From Gnetum montanum (taxonomy: Eukaryota; Streptophyta; Gnetopsida; Gnetales; Gnetaceae), in NCBI GenBank assembly GCA_015680685.1, contig MNCI01010845.1, positions 351,008 to 415,007 on the forward strand: a stretch of DNA of 64,000 bases, given 5' to 3'. The notes under the pieces were generated by a model. It saw only the letters and a program-made list of their open reading frames with translations, had not been told where the DNA came from and made no database searches. The first letter of the stretch is position 1. Each line of letters starts with the position of its first letter. The position numbers were made by a program, and so were the translations under genes. Shown here one piece after another: positions 55,549 to 64,000 of the stretch.

Positions 55549-57125
55549 ATCTCCTCATTCCAACTTAGTTTTGCGGGAGATGGCCATCTGTGCTAATCAT
55601 TAAAATGGCTTCTTAGTTTTTGTACATTTATGTTTTACACTTTGTTGTTTTTATACTTTCTTTTTTTTATATATCTTTTTGTTTTACACTTTATTATTTT
55701 TCCCAATTTTTGTTTTACAACATCATTAGTACGTTTTAACTTTCTTGAATATCTTACAATTTCTTTTATATTTTACTTTATTTTGATGTAAAATTTTCTT
55801 CTTATTTTCTAATGAAGTGGTTTATTGCCAATAGGATATAGTGATGTTGTAGCTATTTGCTAATGGCAATGTGTACTTAATGTTTTTGAATTCTAATATC
55901 TGGTTTCTATTTTTGAATTTTGATGACTGATGACTAAGACATGGTTTCTTTTTCATGGAATAGGCAGTGAGTCCACATCATCCACTGATCCAAAAACTCT
56001 ATGGTCTTTCTTGTTTTGGGAATATGAGGTCTCTTTTTCATTAATAAAAATTTAACAAACTTGTGACCTTGGTAATTTTTGAACTTGGAAAAGATTCAAA
56101 TAGTCTAACTAGGGTGTGACTTTAAGGGGATTTAATGCTATCTATACCTTTCTACTTACTTGAGTGTATGAATGTTTTCATGGATTTCTAGCCATTTCAT
56201 GTTGACCAATAACAGGAAGTTAATAAGTCTTTGAATGATGTGGTTTCCATCTAAAAATCCATAAAAACATATAATTTCAAAAAAAAAACATGATGGGAAT
56301 TCAAAGCACACCCCTTAGAGAAAATAATGGGTTACAAGCATTGGTTATGGAACTAGAAAGACATGTTACCCATGTGTAAAGGTCCCCTCTAACTAAGGCC
56401 CTTTCTCACTTCCTGCTTCTTCTTTCTTCTTAAATAATGAATGCTGATTGATCCATGGGAGCATTCTTATGTCTCATGTCTGGTCTTAGAGTGGTGATGC
56501 CAAGTCACTAAAAGTGGTTGGTTTTGATGGGGACTAAGGATGAACTTTATTGGGTCATTTAACCATGAAATCCACAAGGGACATCATGTGACCATGATTA
56601 GGAACCCCATTTCATCTTTTGTCTTATCCATCAATGCTTTTCATTTTTCATGTCATTTTCGGTTATCCATGTTTTTGTTCAATGTCTTAGTTTGAAGTGT
56701 TAAAATTCTTAGGTAGATTTTTCTAGATTTGGTTGTTAACTTTTCATAACCATTCATCACCTATGGGGCTCATGGACTCCATGGTTTGAGAATATGCAAT
56801 GGCAAAATGGGCATGAGCTTACTATGGGGAGGACCCACTAGCATATCTCTTTGTTGGGTTAGTTAAGTTCCTTATCCTTAGGCATTTTTGCAGTCAAATC
56901 TTTTGTGTGCCTCATCGATTGCATTCAACTATGTGATCCTTAAGACATTTATCCAATAAGATTTTATTCTCCCATCAATCTTCATTTTTTGTGCATTCAT
57001 AAACTCTCTTCTAGTGTTTCATCATGTTCATGGCTTTTTGGCTCTCTAATGACCCTAGTTTCATTTCAAAACTCCCTTTATTTTTCAAAATATTTAATGT
57101 GGAAAATTTTCTAGAATAGCTCTTT
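55549..57125 (+). other. 3' non-coding region of J
   Basis: Starts with GGGAGATGGCCATCTGTGCT, T-rich tract 55610-55760, then AGGGTGTGACTTTAAGGGGA at 56111 and TATGGGGAGGACCCACTAGC at 56814. Colinear with 24049-26060 of B. No protein. Confidence 0.7.
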
Positions 57126-57420
57126 TGATGGGATCCCATATACGCATCCCATTCGTTGACATGACCTTGTTGACGAGACACCATCAACGCAACGTCATCA
57201 ATGGGACCCCATCAATGCAAGGTAAAAATGCCTATAAATATGCATGAATACTTAGCAATTTTTCACATTTTCTCATAAACGAGGAAGAAGCTTTTAAAAT
57301 TTCTAGAGCTTAGAACCTTCCAAGAGACATATCTTCCTACCCATTTATCTAATTCACTCTATTCTTTAACCCTATAGCTATCAAAGGTAAGCTCTTTGTC
57401 ATGGGGGCCATAAACCTTAA
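57126..57420 (+). repeat. Start of 3' LTR of J
   Basis: TGATGGGATCCCATATACGC, repeats around CATCAACG/CATCAATG, TATA box GCCTATAAATATGCATG at 57230. The usual LTR end is not found downstream, so the LTR is truncated or rearranged before L. Confidence 0.6.
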
Positions 57421-57700
57421 GTTTTTGATGAAAAATTTTTCAGAAAAACTTTTAAGTTCCACAAAGATTTAACAAAGAAATCAACATTAAAACATCAAAT
57501 TATAAGAGTTAAACCCTTTCAACAAGCTCCAGTAACATTGTAAGTTAAAAATCATTAAAATAATAATTAAATAATCAATCTACCATGGCCAAAACTTAGC
57601 CTAAGTGTAACTACCTAATGAGATAAGGTACATAAAGATTATAAGTTACACATTATATGCTAATCCTTGTGTATTTTTTGACCAAAAATAACACCTAAAG
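57421..57700. other. Unassigned junction between J and L
   Basis: No clear LTR end, primer site or coding similarity. The 5' part of L should begin here. Confidence 0.4.
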
Positions 57701-57709
57701 AAATGCACG

Positions 57710-60480
57710 TGCATGAAAGAGGACCATCCCAACCAAGGGAAAAATGACCATAAATAGGAAGGGGCCAAGAACAACCCCATGGGCAAGCAGAAGCCCATGC
57801 CATGAGAACTTTTTAGGAGGAGTCCAAAGTGGAATTTGTCTAGTAGATTCCTAAAGCAGTGGTTGCCAATAGAACAATCTCATCGAGATAAAGCACCTAA
57901 ACTACGACAAAACCTTAAGGTCATCTTGACAGAGTCTTACTCAAGTAGATTGCAAATAAGAAGGCCTAGAAATAAGTGCTCTAAAATAGTTAAAATTTGA
58001 AACCTTCTTGGAGTTCACACTACTAGAAGTAAAAACTAAATTGTACGAATCTTCCATGTGTCCCACAATCACTTCTAGCGAGAAGTGGTACATGGAAGAA
58101 ATATACTTGCTCTGGAAAAATTAGCAAGTCAGTACAATGGTCAAGATTCAGGACATTTCAATGTCCTACTTGGTGAAAGCCATTGTAAAGGACCTTGGGT
58201 TACTAGAAATTAGGGCCAACCTTATTGAAATCCCCATGCAGGTAGATCCTAGAATCAAGAAAGAATGACCATAGTGATGGTATGGAGTCGATTGTAAGGA
58301 GTTTGGTGCACTCACCACAATAGAGTGTGCATACTTTAAAATTGTAGCCTTCCACCTCAATCCAACAATGAGGCCAAGCATGATCACAACCTTCTTTTTC
58401 CATTCATGTGCTACTCTAAACAATATATTTCTAGTCAACCTTCCATAGCTAATCTATCTTGAGATAGAGAAATTGTTTAAAGAAAATGAACATGGATGGA
58501 AGGTAGTTCCCTTTCCATGTTTCATCCAAAAATTTTACAAGAGGTGAGGAATAACACACTACACAAATGATTTTTTCTAGCATGCTTCATCCACTTCCTA
58601 GGTAGAGATAATGAAGGACAAAGTACCTACTAAAGTCATCCAAGAAGAGGAGCAACAACCACCACCTCCACCACCTACTCATGAAAATATGTTGAAGCCC
58701 TACACTACTCTTGAGTGCATGCATGAGATTTGAGAGTAGCTCTTGTGGAAGTAGGATTAGTGAGCAGGAATGAGTGATGGTGATCCATCTATGTATCTCC
58801 CAATAATGAGCCACCTCAATGAAGTGGCTTGAACCATAAGCTAGATGAAAGGAGGTGGGCCAATTTTCTTAGCCCAATGAACAATCTACTACAAGGTCAA
58901 ATCTTAATACCTAAGTGGTAATGGTATCTCTCTCGCAATAGCAAAAATTCCTAGAAATTTATGGGAACACTGCTACTTTTTCGATGCATTTAAAGAAGGA
59001 TGATGGGACAACTATCTTTGTGATGTAGCATCATGGGTAGGAGACAGCAGAAGAGTTCATTTCTAATAGAATTAATGAAGCATTCAATGTACCTATGGCA
59101 TCTATACTAGACATTTCTACACTCATAGATGTGTAGACCTCTGCAGGGCCTATTAGTGGAGAATTAAGTGCAACCTAGCATAAGGAGTTACTGGATTGAC
59201 TAGCAAAAACTAGGTAACCAATTCTAGATGTCTTTGATCTTCCAAATACCATCACTATAATCCAATTAGAGTTGTTAGAAGCAAGGGGGAAATGCATCAT
59301 ATTTGAGGGATGGCTTGAAATAGCTAGAGCTAAAAACCAACATTGGGCTATGGAGGTTGTTAAATTAAGAACCTATCTTGCTGATCCCATGTTTCTCAAC
59401 CTTGCATTAACATGAGATAAAGCTTTCAAATAGCTTGAAGACAAGCTCAAAAAGGTTAATAAGGAGATGGAGACAACTATCTTTGACTAATCCATGGTTA
59501 ATACGAAAACATACATCATTTAGAAGGACTTAGTCCAAACGCACCATGAGAATGCAATTTTGACCATAGAAAATCATCAACTATAGAATGTTGATGTGCA
59601 AAAAAAGTAGATGCAAGATTTTATCCATCAATAGCAGGAGTAGCTAGTCAAAGTAAAAAATGATTTAAGAAGATTGGTAGCTAAAAATAGAAATCTCACC
59701 ATGGAGGAAGTCTGAGTGCTTTGCCAAAAATCTATGATAGAGATAGCTACCTAGAAGAATGAGGCTATCAAATTTAAGAGAGTTAAGAACCATTATAGAG
59801 ATCAGGTTTGCCTATAAAAAGAAATTAATGAAAAGCACATTTAGATGACAAAGGAAAAAATCAATGAGACCCTCTAATAGCTCAAAGCAGGAGGCAATGT
59901 CTAGTAGTCTATCTTTGATGGGCTTAATGACTACAACAAAGTGGAGATTTGCATGAAAGAGCTAAATATCAAGGAGATGATTAAGTATATGAAGTTTGCT
60001 AATCTCTGTTATGCAAATCTAGTGATGCTAACTATCGATAGGCCATGGTTAGAATTGGAAAAACAAGTAGCCATCTCATACTTGTTGTATGAGGTAGAGT
60101 TCAAGCATCAAAAAGATATCAAGTAGAAGCTTGAGATTACCAATTCCAAACTTGAGGTTCTCAAGGTGAAGTTCACCAATCAAAGATCAATTGCTAAGAA
60201 CCTAGCTAAGTGAATGAACAACTACCAGAAGCTACGCAATGCACTCATAGCATTTGATATCAAACATAAACAATTCATTGCCTCGTTCATGAATGTTAAA
60301 GAGCTATTTCCAACAAATCCTTGTCCATGGGATATTCCCATTTCAACCCATAATGGTGATTAAATGTGGACTATGAATGATCCCCAGAGTAAGGAGAAGA
60401 AGATGAAGGCACTGTTGGACATCTTTTGTCTTCAACTGGAAGTTGTAGCTAGCTTAGGATAACCATAACCACCTCAACCA
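57710..60480 (+). pseudogene. Coiled-coil retroelement protein of L
   Basis: Homologous to the protein of I. N-terminal part: VKIQDISMSYLVKAIVKDLG (I: VKIEGVSMPYLVEVLAKALN), ECAYFKIVAFHLNP, WKVVPFPCFIQKFYKR (I: LPFPCLIRKLCQQ). Pro-rich linker PPPPPPTHENM. Helix-prone charged region 59200-60290 with LEARGKCIIFEGWLEIARAK, LVKVKNDLRRLVAKNRNLTM and KLEITNSKLEVLKVKFTNQR. Tail LFPTNPCPWDIPISTHNGD and TMNDPQSKEKKMKALL (I: MFPLLPCPWGVP; TVHDPRIEEEKL). About 25 stops, mostly at Gln or Lys-like positions. Function unknown; a long coiled coil suggests a structural or particle-associated role. Confidence 0.7.
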
Positions 60481-60780
60481 CCATGTGTACTTAAAGCAAG
60501 AAAAGGTCCTTTTGAACCTTAAGAGCCTCCATCACTTGGGACCATTTGATATTCTTCATCATCTTTGCACCATCAAATATATTGTGCTTGTTAGTTTTAT
60601 CCTAGTGTTCAATTTTGTTGTCCTAAACACCAAAAATTTTGTAATCATCGTAAAACCATATACTCAGACACTTAGTTTTTGTTGTGTTTTTTGTGTGTTT
60701 ATTTTGTCAGTCAATAATCCCATACCTTCCCAAATTTTGTAAAGAAATTGATGACAAGTTTTCATTCGATCATGGGGGTA

Positions 60781-61579
60781 TAATGAGCCACATGATTTGG
60801 CCATGTCGATGGGATGCCATTGACGTGATCTCATTGACGTGATCTCATCAATGCAAACTTTGATCTATTGATGTGTATCCATCGATAGGGCACCTTGTTT
60901 TTTCTTATAAATGTGCACATTCCACCACATTTATGACATCAAGTTCTTGTAATAGGAGTCAAAGAGTGTATGAATCTTTATTGTACCTAAACAATTCAGT
61001 GTGTGTGGCAATAAAGACAAAGTTTTTTATCAAAACCTGCAACAATTGGACTAAATTAATTATTTCTTTAATTATTTAATATTTTAAGAAATTTATTTTA
61101 ATGTTTTAAGTAATTAAAGTAATTAATTAAGATAAATTAAATAGTAAACATAAGTACAACCACTTTGAGTATACGTGTAATGCTTGGTAATCCAAGTAAC
61201 ACTTAATGTTTGGTAACCTAGTAGAATTATACATGTTCAAGATGTGTGCATCAAGTGGGAATGCATACTTATGTTATGATTATTTAAGTGTTAGTTAGTT
61301 GTTAGATTAATTTAGCAATTAATTACCTTATTCTTTATGCTTTATTCTTAGGTGACCTAGAAAATAAAAAGATACAAATGATAAAAATAATATGCCTTAG
61401 TTATACTTAACCATACCCTTGTACTCACAAGTGTAATTGGGAAGAAAACAATTACAACTATTGATTCACCTCCTAGGTCAATGCATGTAGAAACCTATAA
61501 GTCCTTGGAATTCAACTGGATCATGCATAAATACTTGTGATTCGTATGGTTGGGCATAGGGTCTACTCATTGCTCATCA
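60781..61579 (+). repeat. 3' LTR of element L
   Basis: 799 bp, TAATGAGCCACATG to TTGCTCATCA. U3 has CATTGACGTGATCTC twice (60820-60850). TATA-like CTTATAAATGTGCAC at 60904. R/U5 keeps TGGTTGGGCATAGGGTCTAC, a diverged form of TGGTTGAGTGTAGGGGTACC. Confidence 0.82.
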
Positions 61580-62440
61580 AGCTTTATAGTAGATCTCCTT
61601 AGCATAAATCCAAATTGATTTTATGATATTTTTTATTTAGTTTAAGAGGCTACTCTATCATTCTCTCCCAAATCTTGATAGTATGGCTCATTAGCTTGAT
61701 CCCTCCATAATTTGCATAATGCTACACATCTCCTTTATTTTTATAGGTGGGAATAATAATGTTCTTTCTTCAATTATTAGGCATTTCTTCATCTTTCAAA
61801 GTTTTGTTAAATAATTGTATCAACTAAGAAACTCTTGTATCTCCTACTGCTTTCCAAGCTTCTATAGGAATGTTATTTGGTCTAATAACATTTCTATTCA
61901 TCTTTGATAAAGTTTTCTTCACCTCAAAGAAGGAAAGTTCATGAACCAAACCAAAATTTGGTTCTTCGTTTCAAATATCTTCTATTGGAAATTCTTTATT
62001 TAATAATTCTTGAAAATAACATTTCCACATATCCAAAATTCCATTGTCTTTTACCAAAAAAATTTTCATCTACCTCTATGATGCTTTTGACATTATCAAT
62101 ATCTTTACATTTCTTTACCAATTTGTAAATAGATGTTTTTCCTTCCTTTGTTCTTAATTTCAAATAAAACCTATCCAAAACCTTATGCTTGGCTTTGGCT
62201 ACTACTACAATTGCTTTGGCTTTTCCATTTTGTATATAAGTCTATTATCTTGGTTTTTGCTTTTGTGCCATTCCTTAAAGTATTTTTTCTTGTTTTAGAT
62301 AATATATTGCAATTGATCACTCTATCACCATATCTCCTTTGGGATGTATTGTTTTACCTTTTGTTTTACCAAAAACATTCTTTTCAATTTTCTAAATGCA
62401 ACTTTCTATTTAGCCCCAAATATTTGTTAAGTCTCATATT
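61580..62440 (-). pseudogene. LINE (non-LTR) reverse transcriptase fragment
   Basis: On the minus strand: KAKHKVLDRFYLKLRTKEGK, YKLVKKCKDIDNVKSI, KRQWNFGY, MWKCYFQELLNKE, KKTLSKMNRNVI, RPNNIPIEAWKAVGDTRVSW, LIQLFNKTLKDEEMPNN, IIIPTYKNKGDV, HYANYGGIKLMSHTIKIWER and NQFGFMLRRSTIK. This is the N-terminal half of a plant LINE RT (GPDxIPxExWKxLG..WxxLFN..MPxxWRxSxxxPxYKNKGDxxxCxNYRGIxLxSxxxKxxExxI..QxGFxxGRST). Cut at 61580 by L. Catalytic YADD part is not in the window. Stops and small shifts. Confidence 0.85.
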
Positions 62441-63083
62441 TTAACTATGTATGTTCTTGTAAGTTATAATTAGATTACTTGTTTTCTTTAGTGTTAAATG
62501 GTAACACATTCCATTATGCACTTATATTTATGCACATATCATTCTACCTTAGAAATCTAGCTTGAGATTTTCAGTTTTGATTTTCACTTCAGCCATTTTC
62601 ACTACCAACAAATTATTGGTTCCACAATTTATGATTTTAAAATTTTTTAAAAACATGCTAATTAAATTGAAGTAAGCTAAAATATGATAAAAAATTAATC
62701 TCTTTATTACATTTGGAGTGTCATTATATTAAAAGTCACTGACTCCTACTCCATTCACTTTTTATGTATATGTTTCTTTTCACTTGCCAACAAACTACTA
62801 AACTCAAATTAATTTGCCAAAGTTTTTTTTAAATGACAAATATAAAGTTCTTTAACATGAAAATTGAGGGAATGAAAATGTGTCCATATGACATGATATG
62901 TGTCATTACATGCTTGTCTCTATATGTGTATTAATGTAATCATATTGTATCCATTTATTCAAGAATGAATGTTAAACTTGTAATTTACTATAACGGCTAA
63001 GTGAAGCAAATATTTGAATTCAGAAATATATATAGTATTTTCTTATGGCTAGTAGTTAACTCTCCATCCTACAATGACATTGT
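62441..63083. other. AT-rich non-coding DNA
   Basis: No coding pattern, no LTR ends. May include upstream decayed LINE sequence. Confidence 0.45.
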
Positions 63084-63215
63084 TGATGCATAAATTTTGG
63101 ACACACCGCCAACACCTGTGAAAACTTGTTTTAGGAGACTATCGCCTAGGGCGCCTTCCGTATGGGTACGAAAACCCAAGAATAGTCTCAACTGGAAAGG
63201 GCTATGTGACAAAAC
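63084..63215. mobile_element. Fragment of a G-family LTR
   Basis: TGTTGATGCATAAATTTTGG, ACTTGTTTTAGGAGACTATC and GGGTACGAAAACCCAAGAAT match the first ~130 bases of the LTRs of G (34735). Similarity stops at about 63215, before AATAATAACAAT. Confidence 0.75.
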
Positions 63216-63633
63216 AATAATAACAATATTTTAAACAAAATATTAAAAACTTAAATTTGATTTTAGGAGAGTTCTGTTATGTTTCGAAAAACATATAAAA
63301 ATCAAAATTAAACACTTGTGTAGTTTTGAGTAAAATAAATAACACAAAATAAAAATTTATCTGGTGCTCTAAGCAGAAGGAAAATTCAACCAATGGTCTT
63401 CCTGGTGTCGGCTTGGTCTCTACCGTGTGGGCACAAAAGAAAACAGGAAAGAAAATGCATCTGTTTCGTGCATGAGAGACTTGCGGCTCTTGAACAGAAA
63501 AATCCTGCGAGAGACTTGTAGCTCTTGAACAACAAAAAAAAATGCTCACTGTTTGAACAGAAAATCCTCTTCGATGGTTAATTGAAAATCCCCTCGTTGT
63601 CAGAGAATAGGCGTAGGCGTTGGTTGCCGGCTT
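63216..63633. other. Non-coding, small duplication
   Basis: Contains GAGAGACTTGCGGCTCTTGA at 63474 and a similar GAGAGACTTGTAGCTCTTGA at 63509 (35 bp apart). A 90-codon minus frame (63277-63549) has no recognisable similarity. Confidence 0.4.
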
Positions 63634-63700
63634 CCCCCCCCCCCCCCCCCCCCCGCCCCCCCCCCCCCCCCCCCCCGCCCCCCCCCCCCCCCCCCCCCCC
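63634..63700 (+). repeat. 67-base C tract
   Basis: C run broken only by G at 63655 and 63677. On the minus strand it is poly-G able to form G-quadruplexes. Length may be a sequencing artefact. Confidence 0.9.
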
Positions 63701-63727
63701 TGCTCCCTCTAAACTCTAGGTTCCTCC

Positions 63728-63767
63728 CTCTTTATAGCGGCCCTGCAAGAGAAAACCCTAACCCTAA
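63728..63767 (-). promoter_or_regulatory. Possible TATA box and telobox-like motif
   Basis: Minus strand CTATAAAGAG (63728-63737) lies ~20 bases downstream of TTTAGGGTTAGGGTTTTC (63751-63768), two telomere-type units as in teloboxes of plant promoters. No gene could be assigned downstream on the minus strand. Confidence 0.3.
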
Positions 63768-64000
63768 ATTGCTAGCCACCTTTGCTATGAATTATTTTTT
63801 CCTTTTTCCTCATATCGCTGCAAAAGAAAAAAAAAACAAAACAGGATAATCATCATGGGTCATAAGTCATGGATGGATGCTTGATCAACATTTTAAAATC
63901 TATTTTTTTTTATGGGCCAACGAAGCCCACTAGAACATGGACAGTGGCCATGTGCAAGCTCATGGCGCTCTATTTTTAATTTTTTAATTTTATATTTTTA

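Larger units (their letters stand above)
44995..57420 (+). mobile_element. Element J: Athila-like gypsy element with gag, protease, RT, RNase H
   Basis: Begins with an LTR end (CCTCATCA at 45001) and a decayed primer site, then gag, protease, RT, RNase H, the integrase C-terminus, a 1.6-kb non-coding region and the start of a 3' LTR (57126 on). It is broken by a solo LTR (48315-49128) and by element K (49455-53973), whose removal rejoins the frame region by region. The integrase core is deleted. It is the only family member here with pol and shows what B, H and K have lost. Left LTR is mostly lost or rearranged. Confidence 0.8.
57700..61579 (+). mobile_element. Element L: second coiled-coil protein LTR element
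   Basis: Degenerate coding region (57710-60480), then CAGTCAATAATCCCATACCT, ATCATGGGGGTA (polypurine tract) and an LTR (60781-61579). The 3' leader is the same as in B and K. The LTR end lies against LINE sequence at 61580, so L inserted into a LINE. 5' LTR not recognised. Confidence 0.75.

Noticed and set aside
63751-63768. Telomeric repeat
   Set aside because: Only two units, AACCCTAACCCTAAA. Too short for a telomere or interstitial tract; at most a telobox.

Overview
The window is plant nuclear DNA, AT-rich and almost entirely made of LTR retrotransposons nested in one another. The only host-type gene is a decayed leucine-rich-repeat (LRR) receptor-like gene at the left edge. A LINE fragment lies near the right edge. 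The repeat density, deep nesting and old frameshifted copies suggest a seed plant with a very large genome, perhaps a gymnosperm; species cannot be told. One 83-base assembly gap (13138-13220) lies inside an element. No intact long gene, rRNA, tRNA or CRISPR array was seen.

Layout, left to right. (1) 1-2925, minus strand: LRR receptor-like pseudogene with signal peptide, LRR N-terminal cap, one recognisable intron and a run of LRRs leaving the window. (2) 4214-31382: Ty1/copia element D, split by two insertions. Element E (5206-7324, minus, copia remnant) carries a piece of a host ROH1/BYPASS1-like gene. Element B (8049-26903, gag-protease only) is itself split in its 5' LTR by element A (8407-20055), a Ty3/gypsy Tat-type element with two RNase H domains. 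Target-site duplications (TSDs) support each step of D <- E and D <- B <- A. (3) 31388-36119: an unassigned stretch with a 138-bp tandem repeat, then element G, two long LTRs around only 388 bp.

(4) About 36395-61579 is dominated by one Athila-like Ty3/gypsy LTR family that also includes B. Members are H (gag-protease), I and L (a large coiled-coil protein instead of gag-pol), J (gag-protease-RT-RNase H with a deleted integrase core), K (gag only, inserted in the RT of J) and an inverted solo LTR inserted between the protease and RT of J. (5) 61580-62440: LINE reverse transcriptase fragment, minus strand. (6) 62441-64000: non-coding, with a G-type LTR fragment and a 67-base C tract.

The most interesting signal is this family. 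One set of LTR 3' ends and one polypurine-tract leader block is shared by three cargo classes: full gag-pol, gag or gag-protease only, and a two-domain coiled-coil protein found twice (I and L) with a shared tail motif. Non-autonomous members would depend on reverse transcriptase and integrase supplied in trans. The U3 parts of the LTRs differ by subfamily and carry different short-repeat arrays, whereas the 3' ends are alike. All copies here look dead; stop codons often replace Gln or Trp codons, as expected of methylated, deaminating DNA.
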